A stretch of DNA of 33,552 bases from an uncultured Prevotella sp. (GTDB lineage Bacteria; Bacteroidota; Bacteroidia; Bacteroidales; Bacteroidaceae): positions 18,081-51,632 of the forward strand of contig CAJOIX010000020.1 of assembly GCA_905234815.1 (NCBI GenBank). Reading direction: 5' to 3'. Under the pieces are notes generated by a model. That model saw nothing but the letters and a program-made list of their open reading frames with translations, was not told the origin of the DNA and did not search any database. A program made the translations under genes and the position numbers. Within the stretch, counting starts at the first letter, position 1, and every line of letters begins with the position of its first letter. Shown here one piece after another: positions 23,435 through 30,814 of this stretch.

Positions 23435-24367
23435 ATGAACCGTCTCATTAAAACTTTCCTCTTCGCCTGCATGATTTTCTGCGCCGCTTGCAGTCAACGG
23501 CAGGCTGCCTCCATTGCATCCGAACAGCCTTCGGCTGCTGGTATTCCCTTTGTTTCGCTCCGAAATTATTTCTTTAAAAACGGTTTTCTGCCGCCCGCGA
23601 ATCCAAAAATTACCAGTGCCGAGGAATTTTCCAATCTTTTCGGCATGGCTACCACGATGGGACCTGAGGGAAAGCCCACCGCAGTTGACTTCAATCGCCA
23701 GTTTGTCGTGGCCATTGTGCTGCCTGTGACAAATCTTTCTACAGAGATTACGCCTGTCAGGATTGAAGAGCACAACGATTCGCTCTTTTATTTCTACGAT
23801 GTCGCGGTCGGTGCGCCGCAGTCGTTCAGCATCCAGCCCGTTGCGCTTATTGCCCTCGATAGAAGATATGCCGAGTGGCCGCTCGTGCTCATTAACCAGC
23901 AATCGACCGATCATAATGCCGCCATCGACAGCTATCTGTCGGAGCAGATTGCTAACCACTATTCCGCTGGCGAATATAGCGTGCCTGTAAAAGATGTGGT
24001 GGCCGTCGATGCCAGCGATTCGACTGATATTCGTGTGTGGGGCGATTTCTGGGTGTATAACTATAAGCAGTCGGGCGACACGCTGAAATTTGTCTCCGGT
24101 GGCAGTCATCCGGGGCTGATGCACGTCTGCAAGTTTGGCGATTATTTCTATGTCTCAGCCTTCGACCAGGTGGCCGATGGCTCTGGCTATCAACCCTCTG
24201 CCAAGAAAATTTTCGGCCGGTATTTTGAAACCTTCAGCCGCCACACCGCCGATGCCGGCAAGCGTGAGGCCCTTCGCGCTGATGAGCTGCGTGCGTTTGT
24301 TCGTCAGCATGGGCTCAAGGTCACCATGTACCAAGACTACGGCTGGCCCGCCAAGAGCCTTCAATAA
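23435..24367 (+). CDS. Lipoprotein of unknown function, possible PrcB-like N-terminal domain
   Basis: The 310-residue product has a hydrophobic leader with a probable lipid site at Cys19 (FCAACSQ), though the lipobox is not canonical. Residues about 50-150 include ITSAEEFSNLFG and VDFNRQFVVAIVLPVTNLS, a pattern that recalls PrcB-type protease-complex domains. Residues about 190-270 form a second block (VVAVDASDSTDIRVWGDFWVYNYKQSGDTLKFVSGGSHPGLMHVCK) with alternating beta pattern. I do not recognise the family firmly. It is transcribed alone, divergent from the permease across the repeat array. Confidence 0.82.
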   Translation: MNRLIKTFLFACMIFCAACSQRQAASIASEQPSAAGIPFVSLRNYFFKNGFLPPANPKITSAEEFSNLFGMATTMGPEGKPTAVDFNRQFVVAIVLPVTNLSTEITPVRIEEHNDSLFYFYDVAVGAPQSFSIQPVALIALDRRYAEWPLVLINQQSTDHNAAIDSYLSEQIANHYSAGEYSVPVKDVVAVDASDSTDIRVWGDFWVYNYKQSGDTLKFVSGGSHPGLMHVCKFGDYFYVSAFDQVADGSGYQPSAKKIFGRYFETFSRHTADAGKREALRADELRAFVRQHGLKVTMYQDYGWPAKSLQ

Positions 24368-24451
24368 GGTCAGCAAAGAAAAGTTCTGTTGCTTCTGCTG
24401 TTGCGCAGAAATGCCTGCCACTGGTGGCGAGAAAAACAGTTGGACTATAAG

Positions 24452-24494
24452 CAAAAAGAAAACCCGATTCAGGATTTCTCCATCGTCGGGTTAA
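24452..24494 (-). terminator. Terminator downstream of tRNA-Phe
   Basis: On the minus strand AACCCGA (24492-24486) pairs with TCGGGTT over a 19-base loop, followed by TTCTTTTT. The loop is large, but position and T run fit. Confidence 0.65.
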
Positions 24495-24506
24495 TGAAAG
24501 GAGGAG

Positions 24507-24579
24507 TGGTACCTCCAGGAATCGAACCGGGGACACACGGATTTTCAGTCCGATGCTCTACCAACTGAGCTAAGGCACC
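24507..24579 (-). tRNA. tRNA-Phe (anticodon GAA)
   Basis: The minus strand folds as a cloverleaf: acceptor GGTGCCT/AGGTACC with one G-U pair, D arm GCTC AGTTGGTA GAGC, anticodon loop CTGAAAA with GAA, and T loop TTCGAAT. Discriminator is A and CCA is not encoded. U27 faces U43 at the base of the anticodon stem and C51 faces U63 in the T stem, so two pairs are imperfect. Confidence 0.96.
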
Positions 24580-24623
24580 ATTTGTGTGTTTCCTTTCAAC
24601 AAAACCTCTCGTGTTTTGCGTTG

Positions 24624-24654
24624 CAAAGGTACGCCTTTTTTTTATACAGACAAA
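24624..24654 (-). promoter_or_regulatory. Promoter of tRNA-Phe
   Basis: TTTG (24654-24651), exactly 19 bases, TACCTTTG (24631-24624): a perfect Bacteroidetes promoter, about 45 bases ahead of the mature tRNA 5' end. Confidence 0.8.
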
Positions 24655-24683
24655 ATTTTTGTGAATTTATTTTCTCTTCCACG

Positions 24684-24724
24684 AAAAAAAACGCAATGCC
24701 ATGTTCGCGGCATTGCGTTTTTTA
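24684..24724 (-). terminator. Intrinsic terminator of the second C1B peptidase gene
   Basis: A 10-bp perfect stem, ACGCAATGCC/GGCATTGCGT, with an 8-base loop and seven or more T on the minus strand. The flanking A and T runs let it work in both directions. Confidence 0.93.
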
Positions 24725-24745
24725 TATGGGAGTGAGTTCTTTCGC

Positions 24746-25954
24746 TTAGAACTTAATCTTCTTGCGGATGTCCTTGGGAATAGCGTTGCGGTTTACGAGG
24801 AAGTCCATGGTGTTCAGCGCGATGAAGTTTTTCGACATATACCAGATGCCTTTGTATTCACCGGCTTCGCCCCACGAGTTCTTCACCATGTAGTATTCGC
24901 GGCCGTTCTGGTCTTTAGCGATACCGAAGATGAGCATACCGTGGTCGTCGGTGAGTTCCCAGTTGTCGAAGCGTTCTTGGCGCATTTCCTGTGTGGGAAC
25001 GATTTCGGGTACTGTGCATCCCAGCGAGTCGAGCACTGATGTACGTTTCTGTGCGCTCAGTTTCAGCCAGCGAGCCATGTCGCTGCCAGCCAGACTCTTT
25101 GCCTTGTTGCCATCGATGGCATAGGCCAGACCCTGACGGGTGAAGCCTTCCTCGCTCACGTCGCCGCCCCAGGCAATGGTGTAGCCCTGCATCACGGCAT
25201 TGTCAATCACTTTCATCATCTCGTCCATGGGCAGGTTGTAGGAGAGGGGGAAGCGCCAGTTGTCTTGCACCTCAACAGCGAAACCTTCGTAGAAAGGATG
25301 GTGGGTATAAGAAGTGATGCTTACATAGTCGTCGAAGTTGAGGCCGAGCGATGCAGCAAACGATTTCGGAGTGTAGGTCTTGCCTTCGTAGGTAAATGTT
25401 TCGGGGCACTTACCGAGGTATGCGTCGAGAATGCCTTGCAGTCCAACTTTCCACTGACCGGAAATCTTCTTGGCCTTGTTTCTTGCCACAGCGTTAACGT
25501 ATGGTTCCATCAGCGAGAAGAACTCGTTGAAGTTGTTGAGGCTGTCGCCATAGAGCGAGCCGGGGAAAGGCATGGCATTTTCGGGGCAGATTCCGTGATG
25601 CTTCAGTGTGTGGAGCACATCTTCGGCGCTACCGCCTTGAGAGAACTGGCAGTCACCATGATAGCGCACCACCTGGATGGCACGTTCCATGTAGGTTTTA
25701 TTGGCCACGAACGACTCACACAGGTCGTAGGTTTTGCCAGTGGCTTTCAGAATCTCAGCTTCGAAGTACGAGAGGGTAGAGTAGTCCCAGCATGTGCCCG
25801 AACGGTTCTGGTCTTTGATACTGGTGATAGGATTCTCCTTCACAATGGTAAACACGGGCTTGTTGGGATTTTCTTTCTTTTCGCCCTTTGGCCCTTGTGC
25901 ATTGGCTCCCAGCGTAAATACTGCAGCCATTGCCATGATCATTAACTTTTTCAT
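24746..25954 (-). CDS. Secreted C1B-family cysteine peptidase, second copy
   Basis: The 402-residue protein is a paralog of the one at 6257-7351. Its signal peptide is MKKLMIMAMAAVFTLGANAQ, followed by a short basic, Pro-rich linker. Active-site residues are present: Gln49 and Cys55 in DQNRSGTCWDY, about His338 in TDDHGMLIFG, and about Asn359 in VKNSWG. Shared blocks include QGGSAEDVL, YTPKSFAASLGL and THHPFYEGF. It keeps a stretch before ELTDDHG (WLKLSAQKRTSVLDSLGC) that the other copy lacks. It begins 25 bases after the broken aminopeptidase P gene and is probably read with it and the DUF805 gene, ending at the terminator at 24684-24724. Confidence 0.94.
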   Translation of the reverse strand: MKKLMIMAMAAVFTLGANAQGPKGEKKENPNKPVFTIVKENPITSIKDQNRSGTCWDYSTLSYFEAEILKATGKTYDLCESFVANKTYMERAIQVVRYHGDCQFSQGGSAEDVLHTLKHHGICPENAMPFPGSLYGDSLNNFNEFFSLMEPYVNAVARNKAKKISGQWKVGLQGILDAYLGKCPETFTYEGKTYTPKSFAASLGLNFDDYVSITSYTHHPFYEGFAVEVQDNWRFPLSYNLPMDEMMKVIDNAVMQGYTIAWGGDVSEEGFTRQGLAYAIDGNKAKSLAGSDMARWLKLSAQKRTSVLDSLGCTVPEIVPTQEMRQERFDNWELTDDHGMLIFGIAKDQNGREYYMVKNSWGEAGEYKGIWYMSKNFIALNTMDFLVNRNAIPKDIRKKIKF

Positions 25955-25979
25955 CTTTATTAAAATTAAATTATGTGTG

Positions 25980-27379
25980 TTATGCGTTTTTCTCCATGAA
26001 TGCTTCTACGTCGGCGGGATGATAGGGTATGCGTTTCTCGCCGAGGAAGCGGCAGCCGTCGGCAGTGATGAGCAGATCGTCCTCGATGCGTATGCCGCCA
26101 AAGTCTTTGTATGTTTCCAGCAGGTCGAAGTTGAGAAATTCTCGGCAGAGGCCCGATGTGCGCCAATCGTCAATCAGTGCCGGAATGAAGTAGATGCCGG
26201 GTTCGTCGGTTACAACGAATCCTTCTTCCAGCCGTCGGCCCATGCGCAGGGCGTTGGTGCCAAACTGGTCGAGTCGGGGGCGCGTTTCTTGGTCGAAGCC
26301 AACGTGTATCTGTCCGAGTCCTTCCATATCGTGCACATCCATGCCCATCATGTGGCCCAGTCCGTGGGGGAGGAACATGGCATGAGCGCCTGCGGCTACG
26401 GCTTCATCCACATCGCCGCGCATCAGCCCGAGTTCTTTCAGGCGTTCCGTCATGCGGCGACAAACGGCAAGATGCACATCCATATATTTCACGCCGGGCT
26501 TGGCTATGGCGAGTGCCAGGTCGTGACATTCTTCCACAATGGTGTAGATGTCGAGTTGCCGCTGGCTATATTTTCCGTTGACCGGGAAGGTTCGAGTGTT
26601 GAGCAGTAGTTGTTCACGGTCTCGGCTCCTGCGTCGCAGAGTGCCAGTCGTCCTGCTTCGAGCACGGCCATCGATGGGTTGCCGTGCATGATTTCGCCGT
26701 GCTGCGAGAAGATGGTGGCGAAACTCTCGTGAGCTCCCAGCGAGTGGGCTATACCGTCCACCTGTCCGCCAATGTATTTCTCAGTGAGTCCCGGTCGGGT
26801 GAGTCGCATGGCGGTGGTGTGCATCTCATAGCCAATGGCTGCGGCGCGCTCCAGTTCCTCAATTTCCTGGGGTTCTTTCACCGAGCGCATCTTCACCACG
26901 GCTTGAATCAGTTCGAGCGAGGCGGCTGCTTTCTGCTGTGAAGGGTGTAGTCCGAGCAGATCCATGATTTGAATCATGGTGTCGTGCCGATAGGGGGGCA
27001 GGAAATGGATGGTGCGTCCTTGGTGGAGCGCTTTGTGGCAGATGGTTTCCAACTGGCTCATCGGGGCTGATTGTTTCACACCTACTTGTTGCGCCAGTTC
27101 ACTCACGCTGTCAACAGCGCCGTACCACACAATGTCTTCAATGTCGATATCATCGCCAATGAGCCACTCTTCGCCAGCCTCTATGTCGATGACGCCTACG
27201 AGCCCTTCGCGCTGCTGTCCAAAATAGTAGAGGAAGGAGGAGTCTTGTCGGTGCGGATAGTACGCATTGGCGGGATAGTTGCATGGCGCTTCGTTGTTGC
27301 CAAAAAGCACGATGATGCCACTGTCAACAAGCGAGCGCAGTGTTTCGCGTCTGCGAATGTATGTATCTTTGCTGAACAT
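25980..27379 (-). pseudogene. pepP: Aminopeptidase P (M24B), frameshifted
   Basis: Two overlapping frames together encode one Xaa-Pro aminopeptidase of about 467 residues, the usual length in Bacteroidales. The first (27379 to about 26594) carries the N-terminal domain and the first metal ligand in LALCDAGAE, then runs into an unrelated tail ending at 26504. The second frame picks up as RTFPVNGKYSQRQLDIYTIV and continues with HGLGHMMGMDVHD, TDEPGIYF and GIRIEDDLLI, giving the His and two Glu ligands. At the junction the expected SDxTRTFP is reduced to S-T-L-RTFP, consistent with a four-base loss that also removes the second metal Asp. Either fragment alone would be inactive. A sequencing error cannot be excluded. 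Confidence 0.88.
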
Positions 27380-27448
27380 CGGGTTGCTGTATTATTTTTC
27401 TTTATATTTTCTTGGGACCATTGGGCCTCGCAGTGTTTTGTGGTTGCT

Positions 27449-28003
27449 TTACGAGAGCACTTCAGCCACCTGTTCGTCGGTGGCGGATCCGAGGGGAATG
27501 TATTTGGGCGATTCGCCATAGCGGTTGGCTTCCTTCTTGCTGTCGAGCACGCAGAACACGAATAGCGTGATGCTGACAATTATTTCCACTGTCATCAGAC
27601 CAATCAGCACGGGGTCGCTCAAAGTGTCCGTCATGGCCTTGGGCGAAGCGTTGACGCTGGTAAACACATCCATCTTGCCGGTGAAGATGAGGTAGCAGTC
27701 GTCGGCCGAACAGAGTATCCAGTCTGCGAAAGCCAGCAGGGCACACTGACCGCGGTCGTGCAAGCGGCGGGCGGTGATGGGCACTGTCAGGAATGCAATG
27801 CAGAACGATACCACAGTCAACACGAGCGGGGAAACAAATGGCTCAAGTACGAGACTGATTACCATAGAAAAAAGGCAAAAGGCCAGTATGAACCACCAAA
27901 ATTCCGAGCGGCGGGCGCGACCTTTGAAAGAGAAAATCTTGTTGCAGGCTTGCTTCAGAGCATTGCCAAAAGTGAGTTGGGGAAGTTTTTGATACTGTTT
28001 CAT
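27449..28003 (-). CDS. DUF805 family membrane protein
   Basis: The 184-residue protein starts at MKQYQKLPQLTFGNALKQ and has the DUF805 hallmark FSFKGRARRSEFWWF at about residues 22-36, followed by three or four membrane segments (FILAFCLFSMVISLVLEP; VLTVVSFCIAFLTVPI; a later VEIIVSITLFVFCVLD) and the PITARRLHDRGQCALLAF motif typical of the family. A loop (residues about 105-130) after the third segment is longer than in the short YhaH-type proteins. The frame upstream of 28003 runs into the 22-bp-period array and is rejected. Function is unknown. It lies 69 bases ahead of the aminopeptidase P gene. Confidence 0.9.
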   Translation of the reverse strand: MKQYQKLPQLTFGNALKQACNKIFSFKGRARRSEFWWFILAFCLFSMVISLVLEPFVSPLVLTVVSFCIAFLTVPITARRLHDRGQCALLAFADWILCSADDCYLIFTGKMDVFTSVNASPKAMTDTLSDPVLIGLMTVEIIVSITLFVFCVLDSKKEANRYGESPKYIPLGSATDEQVAEVLS

Positions 28004-28052
28004 AAGTATATTTTTTAATCTATTGAAAATCAGCGGTTTTCGATTCGTTTTC

Positions 28053-28135
28053 AAAGAGCTATGCTTTTGGTGTCTGAAAGCATAGCTTTTGGGCGGCAAA
28101 AGCATAGGTTTTGCAACGCAAAAGGATAGCTTTTG
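28053..28135. repeat. Four-unit 22-bp-period palindrome array, copy 3
   Basis: Units start at 28053, 28075, 28097 and 28119, again exactly 22 bp apart, with spacers GTGTC, GGCGG and CAACG. The first unit is degenerate (AAAGAGCTATGCTTTTG); the others are TGAAAGCATAGCTTTTG, CAAAAGCATAGGTTTTG and CAAAAGGATAGCTTTTG. It lies between trmD and the DUF805 gene. The stretch 28136-28240 beyond it shows no gene and no clear terminator. Confidence 0.92.
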
Positions 28136-28240
28136 AAATACTGTTGTTTTCTTCTTACCTTTTCTTAATAATAAATTAAACTTTCTTACCTATTTTTTGC
28201 CCTTCGTGCGGGCGTTTGGATTTGTTGGGGCGCAGGGCTC

Positions 28241-28924
28241 TTATTTCTTGCCTTTCAGCAGGTCCGGGCGCAGCTGCTTGGTGCGAGCAATGGCTTGTTC
28301 CATTTCCCATTCCTTGATTTTCCCTTCGTTGCCGCTGAGCAGGATGTCGGGCACCCGCCAGCCTTTATATTCAGCCGGTCGCGTATAGATGGGGGCGGCC
28401 AGCAGATCGTCTTGAAAGCAGTCGGAGAGCGCGCTCTGCTCGTCGCCCACTACTCCGGGAATGATTCTCACCACGGCATCGGCAATTACGGCCGCCGCCA
28501 GCTCGCCGCCCGTCAAGACATAGTCGCCAATGGAAATTTCGCGGGTGATGAGGTGCTCGCGAATACGGTGGTCAATGCCTTTGTAGTGACCGCAGAGCAG
28601 TATGAGGTTTTCCTTCAGCGAGAGATCGTTGGCCACGTGCTGCGAGAACTGTTCACCGTCGGGCGAGGTGAAGATCACTTCGTCGTAGTCTCTTTCTGCT
28701 TTCAGTGCTGAGATGCAGCGGTCGATAGGCTCAATTTGCATCACCATCCCGGCAAAACCGCCATAGGGATAATCGTCCACGCGGCGCCATTTGTCGAGCG
28801 TATAGTCGCGAAGATTGTGCAGATGAATTTCGGCCAAGCCTTTCTTTTGTGCCCGTGCAAGAATGGATTCGTTAAGGAATCCTTCAATCATTTCGGGCAG
28901 CACGGTGATAATATCTATTCGCAT
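28241..28924 (-). CDS. trmD: tRNA (guanine37-N1)-methyltransferase TrmD
   Basis: The 227-residue protein is the SPOUT methyltransferase that makes m1G37 and guards against +1 frameshifting in translation. Characteristic parts are [15 protein letters not shown] at the N-terminus, [16 protein letters not shown], and the trefoil-knot SAM site [14 protein letters not shown] with [16 protein letters not shown]. The catalytic-region Asp and the linker to the C-terminal helical domain ([24 protein letters not shown]) are present. I start at MRIDIITV (28924), where homologs begin; the frame to 28987 adds a non-conserved 21 residues. It is not in the usual rpsP-rimM-trmD-rplS operon, as is common in Bacteroidetes. 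Confidence 0.97.
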   Translation of the reverse strand: MRIDIITVLPEMIEGFLNESILARAQKKGLAEIHLHNLRDYTLDKWRRVDDYPYGGFAGMVMQIEPIDRCISALKAERDYDEVIFTSPDGEQFSQHVANDLSLKENLILLCGHYKGIDHRIREHLITREISIGDYVLTGGELAAAVIADAVVRIIPGVVGDEQSALSDCFQDDLLAAPIYTRPAEYKGWRVPDILLSGNEGKIKEWEMEQAIARTKQLRPDLLKGKK

Positions 28925-29064
28925 GAAGTTTCTGAATTTACCCCGCGAAGATACGAAGAATTTGCGATTTAGCCGTTTACTCAACACAATTTTTACTTTT
29001 TTTTGCGCTCCATTGCAACTTTTTTGAGTAATTTTACGTCAAAAGAATAAAAACTCTAATCGTT

Positions 29065-29862
29065 ATGAAAACAATTTCTTCTTTACTCATGGCAGTCTTG
29101 CTGCTCGTTGGGAGCAGCGACGCCGCAGCCCAGAAAAACAAAAAAGCAAAGGTAGAAAATCCGCTGATTGTTCGTACCTATGTTGTGAAAGATTTCCAAG
29201 AATTGGAAGTGAGCGGAAGCGTGAAAGTGGTCTATACCCAGGGCCCACTGCGTGTGCGGGCCAAGGGCACAGAGGCCATGCTCCAAACGCTGCATCTGAA
29301 ACAGCAGCCGGGCAAGATGCACATCTATGATGAGGATCGCCGTGGACTCAAGCGCGAGCGGCAGCGCATTGTTGTGTATGTATCCACTCCGCAGTTGTCT
29401 GAACTGAATTTGAGCGGCGCTTCGCTTTTTGAAGCCGAAAAAGTGCAGGCCGCAGCGTTCAATTTCACGGCTTCGGGAGCATCGAAGTCGGAAATCGACC
29501 GGTTGAACTGCAAATCGCTGGAGGTGCATGCCAGTGGTGCAAGCGAAGTGGAAATCGAAGGTGTCAGCGATAAAAGCACGATCACCCTGTCGGGTGCTTC
29601 CGATGGTGATTTCAACCTGCAGGGCGCATCGGCCATGCTCACCGCTTCAGGAGCAACCAACGTCGATATTGATTTTGTGGGCACTAAACTGAAAATCTCC
29701 AATAGCGGAGCCGCCAAGTGCGAAGCCGAGGTGAACTGCCGCGAAGTAGAATTCAGCGCATCGGGAGCCGCCAAAATTACGGCAGAAGGAAAAGCTCCCC
29801 TGCAGTCCATCCGCACCTCCGGCGCAGGTTCGGTTAATACCGCTAAACTGCTGAAAAAGTAG
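29065..29862 (+). CDS. Secreted DUF2807 (GIN-type) beta-helix protein
   Basis: The 265-residue protein has a signal peptide (MKTISSLLMAVLLLVGSSDAAAQ), a short basic linker and a DUF2807 domain. The N-terminal part contains FQELEVSGSVKVVYTQGPL. From about residue 115 on, SGAS, SGAA or SGAT recurs roughly every 15-25 residues (LNLSGAS, TASGAS, HASGAS, TLSGAS, TASGAT, SNSGAA, SASGAA), each marking a turn of a right-handed beta helix. The family is called putative autotransporter head or GIN domain, but no barrel is present and the function is unknown. It is convergent with mtnN, with 4 bases between stops. Confidence 0.92.
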   Translation: MKTISSLLMAVLLLVGSSDAAAQKNKKAKVENPLIVRTYVVKDFQELEVSGSVKVVYTQGPLRVRAKGTEAMLQTLHLKQQPGKMHIYDEDRRGLKRERQRIVVYVSTPQLSELNLSGASLFEAEKVQAAAFNFTASGASKSEIDRLNCKSLEVHASGASEVEIEGVSDKSTITLSGASDGDFNLQGASAMLTASGATNVDIDFVGTKLKISNSGAAKCEAEVNCREVEFSASGAAKITAEGKAPLQSIRTSGAGSVNTAKLLKK

Positions 29863-29870
29863 CGGTTTAG
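29843..29870. terminator. Weak hairpin shared by two convergent gene ends
   Basis: CTAAACTGC pairs with GCGGTTTAG (one G-U) around a ten-base loop and covers both stop codons (TAG at 29860-29862 and the minus-strand TAA at 29869-29867). There is no T run after it in either direction, so an intrinsic terminator is doubtful. Confidence 0.3.
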
Positions 29871-30553
29871 ACGGCTTCAATCAACTGCTTCACTACCTGA
29901 AACGAATTATCAGCCAGCTTTGCCCAGAAACCTGCGTATTGCTCTGGCTGATTTTCGTTTAGCGGCATATCGCTAATAACCCGTAGCGAGAGGAACGGCA
30001 CTTTGTAAATATAGCACACCTGCGCAATGGCTGCGCTCTCCATATCCACGGCAATGGCATCAGGGTGGTCGTTGTATATCTGCAGCATTTTCTCCGGCGA
30101 GTCAACAAACCAGTCGCCACTGACTATCAGCCCCTGATGTACTGTCACTGGCAGCATCATTTCGCTGAGCGTGCGAAGCAACCGCTCGTCGCCCTTGAAC
30201 GTAACAGGCATACCCTGCACCTGACCAGAGAGATTTTCCGGTCCGCAATATACGTCGTGGTAGGTCATTTCAGTTGCGGCCACCATGTCCGTCACGTTCA
30301 TGAGCGGGCCAGTTCCGCCTGCGCAACCCGAAGAAATCACCGCATCGGGCTGAAAAGCGTTGATCAGTTCCACCGTTCCGACAGCGGCATTAACTTTGCC
30401 TATGCCAGCCTGCACCAGAATGATTTCCTTGTCGGCAATGGTTCCCGTGACGAAATCTTTATGATGAATAGGAGTGGTGCTTACGTTTGAAAGTAACTCA
30501 CGCAGTTGGACAAATTCCTTGTCCATTGCAACGATAATGCCAATTTTCTTCAT
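29867..30553 (-). CDS. mtnN: 5'-methylthioadenosine/S-adenosylhomocysteine nucleosidase
   Basis: The 228-residue enzyme cleaves MTA and SAH to adenine and the thioribose moiety, removing inhibitory products of methylation and feeding the activated methyl cycle. Catalytic residues seen are Glu13 in IIVAMDKEF, Glu172 in AVDMESAAIAQ and Asp195 in LRVISDM. The purine-binding glycine-rich part is ILVQAGIGKVNAAVGT with SSGCAGG. Length and start (MKKIGIIVAM) match the family. The gene is driven by a repeat-borne promoter 20 bases upstream. Confidence 0.96.
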   Translation of the reverse strand: MKKIGIIVAMDKEFVQLRELLSNVSTTPIHHKDFVTGTIADKEIILVQAGIGKVNAAVGTVELINAFQPDAVISSGCAGGTGPLMNVTDMVAATEMTYHDVYCGPENLSGQVQGMPVTFKGDERLLRTLSEMMLPVTVHQGLIVSGDWFVDSPEKMLQIYNDHPDAIAVDMESAAIAQVCYIYKVPFLSLRVISDMPLNENQPEQYAGFWAKLADNSFQVVKQLIEAV

Positions 30554-30572
30554 GTGGGTATTTAATTTTTTG

Positions 30573-30603
30573 CAAAGGTACGATTAAGCGAGGACAAGGC
30601 AAA
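30573..30603 (-). promoter_or_regulatory. Repeat-borne promoter of mtnN
   Basis: TTTG (30603-30600), 19 bases, TACCTTTG (30580-30573), perfect to consensus and located within the first repeat unit of locus 2. The leader to the ATG at 30553 is about 16 bases. Confidence 0.78.
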
Positions 30604-30720
30604 ATGGAAGCTCGCTTTTATTTTCCTTGTCGAGCGTGAGTACCTTATTCAAAGGTACGATTAAGCGAGGAAAACGCAAAAAAATTTTTGCTGTTTCGAG
30701 CGTGAGTATCTTATCCCAAG
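30574..30720. repeat. Tandem promoter-bearing repeats, locus 2
   Basis: Units begin at 30574, 30651 and, as a short remnant, about 30717 (lengths 77 and 66 bp). They share AAAGGTACGATTAAGCGAGG at the left and CGAGCGTGAGTAYCTTAT at the right with locus 1. Inner arms differ between units (GACAAGG/CCTTGTC in unit 1; AAAACGCAAAA facing TTTTGCTGTTT in unit 2). The stretch 30721-30775 shows nothing further. Confidence 0.9.
30650..30680 (-). promoter_or_regulatory. Second repeat-borne promoter match upstream of mtnN
   Basis: TTTG (30680-30677), 19 bases, TACCTTTG (30657-30650) in the second unit, in tandem with the one at 30573. It also points at mtnN and would give a leader of about 93 bases containing a whole repeat hairpin. 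Confidence 0.55.
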
Positions 30721-30775
30721 GTACGAAAAATGATGCAAGCCGAAAACAGAAAGTTTACTTTATGTTGAGGTCGCG

Positions 30776-30812
30776 GCAAAAGAAAAGAGAGGACCGCGCG
30801 GTCCTCTCTTTT
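30776..30812 (-). terminator. Intrinsic terminator of the nitroreductase-GNAT unit
   Basis: A perfect 30-bp palindrome (30783-30812) centred on GGACCGCGCGGTCC with A4/T4 outer ends. The GNAT stop codon is 2 bases away. Downstream on the minus strand the T tract is TTTTCTTTT. Confidence 0.88.
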
Positions 30813-30814
30813 TG

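Larger units (their letters stand above)
24368..24745. other. Intergenic region holding tRNA-Phe and its signals
   Basis: This 378-base gap between the lipoprotein gene and the second C1B peptidase contains, in order, a minus-strand terminator, tRNA-Phe, the tRNA promoter and the peptidase terminator, all listed separately. In 24368-24450 I see no coding or structural signal. Confidence 0.8.

Noticed and set aside
26504..26600. Programmed frameshift in the aminopeptidase P gene
   Set aside because: No slippery heptamer or downstream stem is visible, and a frameshift would not restore the missing metal-binding Asp.
28004..28105. Longer start for the DUF805 protein
   Set aside because: The added residues are a translation of the 22-bp-period array and homologs start near the ATG at 28003.
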